A DNA stretch of 64,000 nt, taken from contig NZ_WEGJ01000004.1 of the NCBI RefSeq assembly GCF_009604385.1, positions 124,001 through 188,000 on the forward strand, in the 5' to 3' direction. The translations under genes were made by a program, and so were the position numbers. This stretch comes from Streptomyces smaragdinus (GTDB lineage Bacteria > Actinomycetota > Actinomycetes > Streptomycetales > Streptomycetaceae). The notes beneath the pieces are model-generated. The model searched no databases. It worked only from the letters and a program-made list of their open reading frames with translations, and was not told where the DNA came from. The number at the start of each line of letters is the position of its first letter. Positions within the stretch are counted from its first letter, which is position 1. Below, piece after piece: positions 43,813 through 51,489 of this stretch.

Positions 43813-44525
43813 TCCGCCTCCCCGTCGGGCGTCATGAGCGCGAAGTGGGCGGCGATCGCGCGGGTCAGCCGGGCCTCGTCGCGGCCGGCGATCGCGTCGA
43901 CGAGCTGCTTGTGGATCAGCGCTCCCGTGTGGGTGTCCAGCGGCCGCTCCCCCACGGCGGCCACCCGCTGCAGCCGGCTCTCGACGAACTCGAGCATCGA
44001 CTGGTACGTGTGCCGCAGCACCTGGTTGGGGACGATCGCCGCGATGTCGCGGTGCAGCTTCCAGTTGGCCCGCATGTACGCGTCGGCGGCGAGGTCGGGC
44101 TGCAGCATCTCGTCCACCGTCGCCCGCAGCCGCTCGATGTCCGCCGCGTTGGCGAACCGCGCCGCCTCCCGTACCACGCGCGGTTCCAGCGTGTCGCGCA
44201 CGACCAGGCAGTCGGCGACCGACACCGCGTCGCCGCTCAGCTCGAGCATCTTGCGGCCCAGCCGGACCAGCGCCGGCGGGGTGGCCACGAAGATGCCGCC
44301 CTTGACACCGGGCCGCACGGTGATCAGGCCCCGGTCGCTGAGCAGCCGCAGGGCCTCGTTCAGCGTCGCCGGGGCCACGTCGTACTGGGTGCGCAGCGAC
44401 TGCTTGGTGCCCAGCCGGTGCCCGGCGCTGAGGCCCTCGTCGAGGATGCGTCGCTCGATGTTCTGCGCGACGCCCACGGCGCGGGACCCGGTATGGGAGT
44501 CCGAAAGGAACTCCTTGTTGGTCAT
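43809..44525 (-). CDS. GntR/FadR family regulator (FCD domain)
   Basis: This 238-residue regulator has an N-terminal winged helix (LRTQYDVAPATLNEALRLLS, with GLITVRPGVKGGIFV) and a C-terminal all-helical FCD sensor domain containing the metal-binding Asp/His pattern (WKLHRDIAA, HKQLVDAI, HFALM). It overlaps both neighbours by ATGA junctions, so it is translated with the amidohydrolase and isochorismatase genes. It probably regulates the operon in response to a pathway acid. A 9-bp motif shared by the two upstream promoters (51453, 53004) is a candidate target. Confidence 0.9.
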   Translation of the reverse strand: MTNKEFLSDSHTGSRAVGVAQNIERRILDEGLSAGHRLGTKQSLRTQYDVAPATLNEALRLLSDRGLITVRPGVKGGIFVATPPALVRLGRKMLELSGDAVSVADCLVVRDTLEPRVVREAARFANAADIERLRATVDEMLQPDLAADAYMRANWKLHRDIAAIVPNQVLRHTYQSMLEFVESRLQRVAAVGERPLDTHTGALIHKQLVDAIAGRDEARLTRAIAAHFALMTPDGEAE

Positions 44526-45619
44526 GTACGGCCCTCTCGGTGAGGGTGGGGACGGCCCGGGGCCGCCCCGACGGTGGACAGGTCGGTCGGGGTGATACCC
44601 GGCAACAATGCCATCGCATTGCCGCCGAGGATCGCTTTGTGCTGATCGGGGGGCAGTCCGAGGGCGCTCACGGTACCGACCGGATCCCGGTCCTCGAGGT
44701 CGAACGGGAAGTCCGTACCGAGCAGGATGTTCCCGGCGGAGAAGTCCTCGACCAGGCGGCCCAGGCCCACACCGCTGAAGACGGCGGTGTCGAACAGGAA
44801 CCGGCTCAGATAGGACGCGGGCGGCTGCTCGCTGACCCGGGCGACCGGCTTGCGCTCCCAGCCGAGGTCCAGCCGCGACGACACGCCGGGGGCGCAGCCG
44901 CCCCCGTGTGCCAGGCACATGACCAGTTCGTGCCGGTCCAGCACACCCCCCATGACCAGCCGGGCGACCGCCAGCGCGGTCTCGGCCGGATAGCCCAGCA
45001 GCTGCGCGAGGTGGTAGTCCCGCAGCCGCTCGCCGGAGGACACCCGGCTCGGGTGCAGCAGGACGAAGCACCGGCGCCGGGCCAGCGCACCCCACAGCTC
45101 CTCGTTGACCGGCGCGTCCAGCTCCGCGCCGCCGCCGTAGGTGCCGGCGGTGGCGCCGGCGAAGCCGAGGCCGGTCAGACAGCGGTCCAGCTCCTCGGCG
45201 GCGCCGGGCAGCCCCACCGGGACGGTGGCCAGGCCGACCATCCGGGTGGGGGCCGCCGCGACGAACTCGGCGATCGCGTCGTTGGAGCGCCGTACGACGT
45301 CCATCGCCAGCCGGTCGTCCCCGCAGCACGAGGCGAACAGGAACGGCGGGGCCGACACCGCCTGGACGTCGATTCCGGCGGCGTCCATCCGCTCGAGCCG
45401 GCTGTCGAGGTCGTACTGGGTCACCGGGTACGGGATGGGGGCGCCCGGCGCCAGTCCGCTGACCGCCGCGTCGAGGTGGACCACACCCGCCGGGAGCGGG
45501 CCGAGATCGGCCAGCCCCCGGGCCTGGAGGTCCCGCAGCAGCGGCAGCGGCATGGCGTGGGCGTGGATGTCCGTCGTGGGCACCGGCCCGTCCCCCGTGA
45601 CGTCGTGCCGGTCAGACAC
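44522..45619 (-). CDS. amidohydrolase-2 family protein (ACMSD/decarboxylase-like)
   Basis: This 365-residue protein starts with the metal motif TDIHAHAMP and contains LLHPSR, MCLAHGGG and LLGTDFPFD, which supply the other His and the final Asp of the ACMSD/LigJ-like amidohydrolase-2 fold. Family members decarboxylate aromatic or semialdehyde acids (ACMSD, gamma-resorcylate or dihydroxypicolinate decarboxylase) or hydrate ring-cleavage products (LigJ). It overlaps LigA by 8 nt and the GntR gene by 4 nt. Either a decarboxylase before ring cleavage or a processing enzyme after it would fit. Confidence 0.88.
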   Translation of the reverse strand: MSDRHDVTGDGPVPTTDIHAHAMPLPLLRDLQARGLADLGPLPAGVVHLDAAVSGLAPGAPIPYPVTQYDLDSRLERMDAAGIDVQAVSAPPFLFASCCGDDRLAMDVVRRSNDAIAEFVAAAPTRMVGLATVPVGLPGAAEELDRCLTGLGFAGATAGTYGGGAELDAPVNEELWGALARRRCFVLLHPSRVSSGERLRDYHLAQLLGYPAETALAVARLVMGGVLDRHELVMCLAHGGGCAPGVSSRLDLGWERKPVARVSEQPPASYLSRFLFDTAVFSGVGLGRLVEDFSAGNILLGTDFPFDLEDRDPVGTVSALGLPPDQHKAILGGNAMALLPGITPTDLSTVGAAPGRPHPHREGRT

Positions 45620-45944
45620 CGCGGCTCGCCATGTAGCCGTCGTACTCGTCGCCCAGCAGCGACCGCAGCAGCGCCGTCGTCGCGTCCGAGGACCCCGTCT
45701 TCTCGCCGGTGCCGTGGATCAGCCGGGCCAGCTGCGAGAGCAGGTACGGGTGCACGCCGAGGTTGTGCAGCGCCAGGAAGTCCCGCGCGCGCAGGGCGGT
45801 GCGCTCCTCGTCGGTCAGCGGATACTCGGCGAGCACCTGTTCCTGTGACTCCGCGAAGCGCCGGCGCAGCTGTGCGTCCCACTTCAGGTCCTGCACCAGG
45901 TCGTTGGTCCGCAGCAGCGGATTGAACCGGTCGAGTGCCATCAT
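45612..45944 (-). CDS. extradiol dioxygenase LigA-type alpha subunit
   Basis: This 110-residue protein matches the small all-helical LigA subunit of protocatechuate 4,5-dioxygenase-type enzymes, with ALHNLGVHPYLLSQLARLIHG near residue 70 (quoted in part: NLGVHPYLLSQLARLIHG). It caps the active site of LigB. AGGGAGACG precedes the ATG at 45944; a second ATG lies at 45941. LigB ends 22 nt upstream. Confidence 0.9.
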   Translation of the reverse strand: MMALDRFNPLLRTNDLVQDLKWDAQLRRRFAESQEQVLAEYPLTDEERTALRARDFLALHNLGVHPYLLSQLARLIHGTGEKTGSSDATTALLRSLLGDEYDGYMASRGV

Positions 45945-45966
45945 CGTCTCCCTAGTGGTCCGGTGC

Positions 45967-46812
45967 TCACAGCTGCCAGCGCACGGCGCCGACGCCGCAG
46001 CGCCACTCGTCGAACGCCACATAGCCCAGCGAGGTGCAGGGCCGCGGTCCGACGGCGCCCATCACGACGCTCCACGACAGCAGCTCGGCCGTACCGCCGG
46101 AGCCGGCCTGCTCCATCCGGTCGAAGGTGGCCTCCGCGAGGATGCGCTCGTGGTCGCCCTCGACGAGCAGGTCCATCCACCACCGGTCGAACTTCTCGTC
46201 GATCTCCAGATAGCGGCGGCCGCCCGGCTCGTGGCTGAGCCCGCCCGAGCCCAGCAGCCCCACCCGCAGGTCCGCGGGGAGCTCGGTGCGGATCGCCTCG
46301 GCCAGCTGCTCGCCGAAGCGGTAGCACGCCTTCTCGTCCGGCAGCGGCGGGACCGTGCAGTTCTGCAGGAGCGGCAGGACGGCGACGCCCGTGTCGGCGA
46401 TACGGCTCATCGTCACCGGGACGGAGACGTTGTCGTCGTAGCGGAGGCCGTCGGTGCGGCCCCGCAGGTCCAGTCCGCTGTCCCGCAGCGCCTCGAACAG
46501 GCGGGTGCCGGCCTCCGGCGCGCCGGGCAGGTCGTAGTCCGCCACGCGCAGCCACGGCTTGAACCACTCGTCCGGGCCCTGGATCCGGTCGGAGAGCGCG
46601 AAGGTGAAGTCGGGCAGGTCGCCGACGCGGGCGTTGGCCACGTGGTCGTTGCCGACGATGATCAGCAACTGGGTACCGCTCGCCACGATCTCGTCGTGGA
46701 TGGCGTCGTAGGCCGCGCGCACGATGCGCCGGTCGGCCTCCGGTGCCTTGTCGAACCATCCGGTGAGGCCGGGAGCATGACTCGCCGCCATCGCGAGACT
46801 GATCACTGCCAT
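45967..46812 (-). CDS. class III extradiol dioxygenase LigB-type catalytic subunit
   Basis: This 281-residue Fe(II) dioxygenase of the LigB superfamily cleaves a ring beside vicinal or amino-hydroxyl groups. The iron ligands can be placed at His12 (AASHAPGLTG) and His56-57 region (IVGNDHVANA) plus a Glu in the C-terminal half (YLEIDEKFDRWW); the acid-base His is in GLLGSGGLSHEPGG. It forms a pair with LigA. The substrate is not known: protocatechuate, gallate, aminophenols and dihydroxypyridines are all used by relatives. It is the core enzyme of the operon. Confidence 0.9.
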   Translation of the reverse strand: MAVISLAMAASHAPGLTGWFDKAPEADRRIVRAAYDAIHDEIVASGTQLLIIVGNDHVANARVGDLPDFTFALSDRIQGPDEWFKPWLRVADYDLPGAPEAGTRLFEALRDSGLDLRGRTDGLRYDDNVSVPVTMSRIADTGVAVLPLLQNCTVPPLPDEKACYRFGEQLAEAIRTELPADLRVGLLGSGGLSHEPGGRRYLEIDEKFDRWWMDLLVEGDHERILAEATFDRMEQAGSGGTAELLSWSVVMGAVGPRPCTSLGYVAFDEWRCGVGAVRWQL

Positions 46813-46861
46813 GTGCTGTTCTCCTTGTACGTACGGCGTGCCCGGCCGGTGGCCGGGGGGA

Positions 46862-46887
46862 CGGTCACGGGACGCCGCCCGTGACCG
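46862..46887 (-). terminator. intra-operon hairpin after the binding-protein gene
   Basis: CGGTCACGGG (46862-46871) and CCCGTGACCG (46878-46887) form a perfect 10-bp stem with a 6-nt loop between the substrate-binding-protein stop and ligB. It could stabilise the upstream mRNA and attenuate downstream genes. Confidence 0.65.
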
Positions 46888-46906
46888 CCGCCGTTGGTGC
46901 CGGGTG

Positions 46907-47923
46907 TCACTTGTCTTCGAGGACCAGACCGAACTGGGCGTCGAGGTCGGGGTCCTTCTTCAGCAGGCCGTACTCCTTGGACAGATCGGCGAGGGACTGC
47001 ACGCTCTCCCGGGAGAAGGAGGTGGTCATGTCCGGCAGCGCCATCTTGGCGGCGACCTCGGGAGAGATCTTGGCGACGGAGACGCCGGCGTCGCGGATGC
47101 GCTGCTCGTCCTCGTTGAGGTAGTCGATGGCGCGGTCCATGGCCTGCTTGAACTTCTTGATCGTCTCGGGGTTCTTGTCCGCGAACTGCTTGGTCACGAA
47201 GGACACCCCGAGCGGCAGCCGCAGCGCGGCCTCCTCGAAGTTGTACGAGATCGGCTTGAGGCCGGCCTTCTTCCCGGCCATCACGAACGGCTCGACCTCC
47301 CAGATCGCGTCGACCCGCTTGGCGTCGATGGCGGTGAGCATGTCGGGGAAGGTCAGCTCGGTGAACTTCAGGCTGTCCACGTCCACGCCCTGCTTGACCA
47401 GGGATGCCTTGATCGTGGCGTCGCCCAGGCCGTTGAGGGCGTTCACCGCGATGGTCTTGCCCTCGAGGTCCTTCGGCGACTTGATGCCGCTGTCGGGGCG
47501 GACCATCACCGCGGAGGTCTTGTGTCCGATGTCGTCGAGCGACGGGGCGGCCTCGTTGGTGGTGGCGATCGAGGTCAGCTGGATGCCCTGCTCGGCGGCC
47601 TGCATGACGGTGATCAGGTTGCCGGAGCCGACCTGGATGGTGCCGCTGACCAGCGGCGGGACGCCCTCGGCGGCGCCGGCGGCGCTGACCAGTTTCACGT
47701 TCAGGCCCGCGTCCTTGAAGTAGCCCTTCTCCTGGGCCACGTAGTACGGCGCGCTGGCGGCCAGGTTCATGACCGCGACCTTGAGGTCCTTCACGTTCGA
47801 CTCGGACGACGCGCTGCTGCTGCCGCAGCCCGTGGTGAGTCCGAGAGTGGCGACAAGCGCGGCGCCCAGGGCACCGGCCCTGACGACCGTACGGCGACGG
47901 TTCGTTCTTTCCTGCACAGTCAT
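46907..47923 (-). CDS. ABC transporter substrate-binding lipoprotein (SsuA/NMT1 type)
   Basis: This 338-residue lipoprotein has a twin-Arg-like start (RRRTVVRAGALG) and lipobox (LTTGC, Cys about 34). The mature part is of the NMT1/THI5/SsuA class, which binds sulfonates, taurine, pyrimidine precursors, nitrate or aromatic acids (KVAVMNLAASAPYYVAQEKG, DLEGKTIAVNALNGLGD). With the adjacent ATPase and two permeases it forms an importer presumably for the substrate of the dioxygenase pathway. Confidence 0.93.
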   Translation of the reverse strand: MTVQERTNRRRTVVRAGALGAALVATLGLTTGCGSSSASSESNVKDLKVAVMNLAASAPYYVAQEKGYFKDAGLNVKLVSAAGAAEGVPPLVSGTIQVGSGNLITVMQAAEQGIQLTSIATTNEAAPSLDDIGHKTSAVMVRPDSGIKSPKDLEGKTIAVNALNGLGDATIKASLVKQGVDVDSLKFTELTFPDMLTAIDAKRVDAIWEVEPFVMAGKKAGLKPISYNFEEAALRLPLGVSFVTKQFADKNPETIKKFKQAMDRAIDYLNEDEQRIRDAGVSVAKISPEVAAKMALPDMTTSFSRESVQSLADLSKEYGLLKKDPDLDAQFGLVLEDK

Positions 47924-47963
47924 GTGCCTTCGTCCTTTCGGGATGACCGCGGCCGGGCCGGGG

Positions 47964-48911
47964 TCAGGCGATCCACTCGTAGATGGCGGAGGGTTCGTCG
48001 TGGCGCCGGGCGCTGCCGACGGTCACGAGGTTGTCGAGCTGGGCGCCGACCGAGCGGACGACGTTGGGTCCCATCCGGTAGCGCGGCCATGCCTCGAGCA
48101 CGGCCGCGACGGCCTCCGGCCGGGTGAGCCGGCCGGCCTCGCGCAGCCGCGCGGCGAGGAAGTCCTGCACCCCGGCGAGGTGGATCCGCGAGTCGGCGAT
48201 GATCTGCGCGCCGCGGTGGGCGGTGCAGACGTTGGCGTGCGCCGTGCCGACGATCTCGGCGCCGCACGCGGCGAAGTAGTCCAGCGACCGCTCGTAGTCG
48301 GTCACCGAGCTGTAGTTCGGGTAGAAGTCCGGGCGGCGCAGCAGCGGTGTGCCGTGCCCCTGGAGGGCGTCGCCGGTGAAGAGCACCTTGCCGCGCTCGT
48401 GGAAGAAGGCGACGTGCCCGTCGGTGTGCCCGGGGATGTGCTCGACGTGCAGCCGGTGGCCCCGGCCCAGGTCGATCGTCTGCCCGTGCTCGAGCACCTC
48501 GTCCACGGCGACGGTGTCCCCGCACAGCCGGCGGATGCGGTCGGTGTGCGCCGCCGGGGGCGTCCAGTACGGGGCCAGCGGGCCCAGGGACTCCGCGAGG
48601 TAGCGGTCGACGTCCTGGATCCACGCGGCGTCGTGGGCGTGGGCCAGCACCCTCAGGTTCGGGTTGTGGGCCTTCATGACGCCGTTGCCGCCGAAGTGGT
48701 CGTGGTGCCCGTGGGTGACGAGGACCGTGTCCACCTGGGCCAGCGACAGGCCCAGTTCCTTGAGCCCGGCGGCCAGCTGGTGCTCCGGGGTGGTGACGAC
48801 CCCGGGGTCGATGACCGCGACGGAGTCACCGACGATGACGTACACCTGCATCGGTACGTCCTCGAACTGTGCCTCGATGGCGTAGACGCCGTCGGCGAGT
48901 TGTTCCGGCAT
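47964..48911 (-). CDS. MBL fold metallo-hydrolase
   Basis: This 315-residue metallo-beta-lactamase-fold hydrolase has the dinuclear zinc motif THGHHDHFGG, a His in HIPGHTDGH, Asp in LFTGDAL and a final His near GTAHANV. The C-terminal helical part resembles glyoxalase II-like or lactonase-like members. GAGAGGAATC precedes ATG 48911. It lies between the ABC ATPase and binding protein genes, so it probably hydrolyses a thioester, lactone or amide of the imported compound. Confidence 0.9.
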   Translation of the reverse strand: MPEQLADGVYAIEAQFEDVPMQVYVIVGDSVAVIDPGVVTTPEHQLAAGLKELGLSLAQVDTVLVTHGHHDHFGGNGVMKAHNPNLRVLAHAHDAAWIQDVDRYLAESLGPLAPYWTPPAAHTDRIRRLCGDTVAVDEVLEHGQTIDLGRGHRLHVEHIPGHTDGHVAFFHERGKVLFTGDALQGHGTPLLRRPDFYPNYSSVTDYERSLDYFAACGAEIVGTAHANVCTAHRGAQIIADSRIHLAGVQDFLAARLREAGRLTRPEAVAAVLEAWPRYRMGPNVVRSVGAQLDNLVTVGSARRHDEPSAIYEWIA

Positions 48912-48953
48912 GATTCCTCTCTCCATGGCGGTGGATGGCGGTGGGCGGCGGTC

Positions 48954-49742
48954 TCAGGCTTTTGCGAGCGCGCCGGCCGTGACGTCCTCGTCGCGGCGGA
49001 TGGCGCGGTGGACCGCGGTGCGCAGTTCGATGAACTCGGGCAGGCTCTTGGTCCCGAGCTGGTCGCGCTCGCGGGGCAGGTTCACCGGGAAGACCTTCGC
49101 CACCGTGGTGGGCGGCTGGCTGAGCACGATGACCCGGTCGCTGAGGTAGATGGACTCCTCGATGTCGTGCGTGACGAAGACGATCGTCATGTCGTACCGG
49201 GACCGGATGTCGAGCATCAGGTCCTCGAGGTCCTCCCGGGTCTGCGCGTCGACCGAGGCGAACGGCTCGTCCATCAGCAGGATGCGCGGCCGGTACGCGA
49301 TCGCCCGGGCGATGGCCACCCGCTGCTGCATACCGCCGGAGAGCTGCCAGGGGTGGCGGTCGTTCATCCCCTGCAGGCCGACGTCCGTGAGGGCCCGGTC
49401 GCAGCGCTCGCGGATCTCGGAGCGGGACACGCCCGCGGCCTCCAGGGGCAGCCGCATGTTCTGCTCGACGGTCAGCCAGGGGTACAGCGAGCGGCCGTAC
49501 TCCTGGAACACCAGGGCCATGCTGGCGACCGGTTCGATCACCCGGGCCCCGTCGACCCGGACCTCGCCGGTGGTGGGGCTGTCGAGCCCGGACAGACAGC
49601 GCAGCAGGGTGGTCTTGCCGCAGCCGGACGGGCCGACCAGGGCCACGAACTCGCCCTCGGTGACCGAGCAGGAGATGTCCCGGATCGCCTCGTGGGGCGT
49701 GCTGCCGAGGTACGTCTTGCCGAGGGATTGCACTTCTAGCAT
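48954..49742 (-). CDS. ABC transporter ATP-binding protein (SsuB/TauB type)
   Basis: This 262-residue ATPase carries Walker A (GPSGCGKTTLL), the signature LSGGMQQRVAIARA, Walker B (ILLMDEPFASVD) and the His switch in IVFVTHDIEES. It matches the nitrate/sulfonate/taurine importer group, consistent with the NMT1-type binding protein two genes on. It starts 28 nt after the second permease. Confidence 0.96.
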   Translation of the reverse strand: MLEVQSLGKTYLGSTPHEAIRDISCSVTEGEFVALVGPSGCGKTTLLRCLSGLDSPTTGEVRVDGARVIEPVASMALVFQEYGRSLYPWLTVEQNMRLPLEAAGVSRSEIRERCDRALTDVGLQGMNDRHPWQLSGGMQQRVAIARAIAYRPRILLMDEPFASVDAQTREDLEDLMLDIRSRYDMTIVFVTHDIEESIYLSDRVIVLSQPPTTVAKVFPVNLPRERDQLGTKSLPEFIELRTAVHRAIRRDEDVTAGALAKA

Positions 49743-49770
49743 CGGGTGGCCTCCTGACCAGTGATGGCGC

Positions 49771-50547
49771 TCATGAGCGGGTGGTCCCGCGGGGGCCGTG
49801 GGAGCGCAGCAGACCGCGCTGTACGGCGACGAACAGGGCGTTGATCGCGAAGCCGATCAGGCCGATCAGCAGCACCCCGGACCACATGTCCGCGAGGGCG
49901 AAGGTCCGCTGGGCCTGGATGACGAAGTGCCCGATGCCCTCGGTGCTGCCGACCATCTCGGTCACCACGACCATGATCAGCGCGACGGCCAGGGCGGCCC
50001 GGGCGCCGGCCAGGATCTGCGGCAGCGCCCCGGGCAGCTGCACCCGGCGCAGATAGCGCCAGCCGCTGATGCGGTACGCCTTGGCGGTCTGCGACCAGAT
50101 GACGTCCAGATTGGCCACGGCGGTGACCGTGTTGAGCAGCACCGGCCACACGCACGCCAGGGCGATGAGGCCGACCTTGCCGCTGGAGCCGATGCCGATG
50201 ACGACGATGGCGGTGGGGATCAGCGCGGTGGGCGGCAGCGACCGCATGAAGTCGATGACGGGGGTCACCGCGCGGCGCAGCCTGGGGCGTACGCCGATCA
50301 GCATGCCCAGACCGGCGCCGGCCGCGACGCCGATCAGATAGCCGACGGCCAGCCGCCACATGCTGGGGACCAGGTCACCGGGCACCCGCTCGAAGAGCCA
50401 GTTGTCCCGGAAGTGCTGGGTGATGACCTCGAGCGGCGGATAGAACGGGTTGAGCGAGTTCTGCGAACCCAGCCACCAGGCCGCGACCAGCACGGCGAAG
50501 ACGAGCAGGCCCAGGAGTCGGTGGGCGACCGAGGTGAGACGGCGCAT
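49771..50547 (-). CDS. ABC transporter permease (SsuC/TauC type)
   Basis: This 258-residue membrane permease has about six helices and a coupling loop with the EAA-like motif AKAYRISGWRYLRRVQLPGA. Its ATG overlaps the stop of the preceding permease (TGATG), so the two are co-translated and form a heterodimer. Identified from its helices, the loop and the operon. Confidence 0.94.
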   Translation of the reverse strand: MRRLTSVAHRLLGLLVFAVLVAAWWLGSQNSLNPFYPPLEVITQHFRDNWLFERVPGDLVPSMWRLAVGYLIGVAAGAGLGMLIGVRPRLRRAVTPVIDFMRSLPPTALIPTAIVVIGIGSSGKVGLIALACVWPVLLNTVTAVANLDVIWSQTAKAYRISGWRYLRRVQLPGALPQILAGARAALAVALIMVVVTEMVGSTEGIGHFVIQAQRTFALADMWSGVLLIGLIGFAINALFVAVQRGLLRSHGPRGTTRS

Positions 50548-51380
50548 CAGTGGGCCTTCCGGAATTCGGGCCGCCACGACATGAGCCGCTTCTCGACGGC
50601 GGCGATGCCGGTGGTGAAGGCGTAGCCGACAATCCCGGTGACCAGGATGTAGGCGTACATCGAGTCGAAGGAGCCGGCGTTGGCGGCCAGCGTGATCTCG
50701 TTGCCGAGGCCGGGGGTACGGATCACGATCCCGGCGGTGACCACGATGATCAGGTCGATGGACGAGGCGATCCGGCAGCCCGTCAGCAGATAGGGCGAGG
50801 CCGAGGGGACGGTGATCCGGCGGAAGCGCTGCCAGGCGCTCAGGCGGAAGGAGACGGCGGTCTCCCAGCCGACCCGGTCCACGGCCTGGGCGCCGTAGGA
50901 CGCCTGGACGAGCTGCGGCCACACGCAGGCGAAGACGACCAGCATGAGCGTGGCCTGGTAGCCCGCGCCGAGCACGAGGACCACCAGCGGGATCAGCGCG
51001 ACCGACGGGATCGGCCGCAGGAACTCGATCACCACGGAGGTCGCCCGGTGCAGCAGCCGGCTGCTGCCGATCAGCAGGCCCAGGGGCACGCCGATCGCGG
51101 TGGCGATCACGAATCCCAGCGCCCAGCTGTAGACCGTGGCGCCGAACGAGGACCAGAAGGTCCCGGTGGTCAGCAGGTCGGCCAGCTCCGGCACGATCAC
51201 GGTGACCGGGGGGATGTACCGCGAGGGCAGTACATCGGTACGGGTGAGGATCTCCCACAGCACGGCCAGACCCAGCACCACCAGCAGGGGTTCGGTCCGG
51301 TGCCGCACGGCGGCGGCGCGCCGCCCCGCCGGTCGGGTCACCGCCGGCAGGCGCGCCTCGGCGGTAGCGTCAGCAGCCAT
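50547..51380 (-). CDS. ABC transporter permease (SsuC/TauC type), first gene of the operon
   Basis: This 277-residue permease has the conserved loop ETAVSFRLSAWQRFRRITVP (EAA-like) and six predicted helices. It is the first gene of the ten-gene leftward operon ending at 43219; the 109-bp gap before it holds an AT-rich patch with TCAAT-TGCT-ATTGA and the shared 9-mer AATCAATTG. Two different permeases rather than a homodimer is typical for this transporter class when the solute is an aromatic or amine. Confidence 0.94.
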   Translation of the reverse strand: MAADATAEARLPAVTRPAGRRAAAVRHRTEPLLVVLGLAVLWEILTRTDVLPSRYIPPVTVIVPELADLLTTGTFWSSFGATVYSWALGFVIATAIGVPLGLLIGSSRLLHRATSVVIEFLRPIPSVALIPLVVLVLGAGYQATLMLVVFACVWPQLVQASYGAQAVDRVGWETAVSFRLSAWQRFRRITVPSASPYLLTGCRIASSIDLIIVVTAGIVIRTPGLGNEITLAANAGSFDSMYAYILVTGIVGYAFTTGIAAVEKRLMSWRPEFRKAH

Positions 51381-51452
51381 CGCCGGCCCCGTCGGGGGTG
51401 CGCGGGGGCGTCGTTCGACGTATCACTCGGGCCCTCCATCTGAATTGAGGTG

Positions 51453-51468
51453 AATCAATTGCTATTGA
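51453..51468. promoter_or_regulatory. candidate operator before the catabolic operon
   Basis: TCAAT-TGCT-ATTGA (51455-51468) within an unusually AT-rich patch. AATCAATTG (51453-51461) also occurs, in reverse, at 53004-53012 before the flavoprotein gene. Likely the site of a regulator, perhaps the GntR protein of the operon. Confidence 0.6.
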
Positions 51469-51489
51469 GTTGCTGTTACGGTCGGCGCG

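Noticed and set aside
47769..49739. 656-residue plus-strand open frame
   Set aside because: Antisense of binding protein, MBL and ATPase genes.
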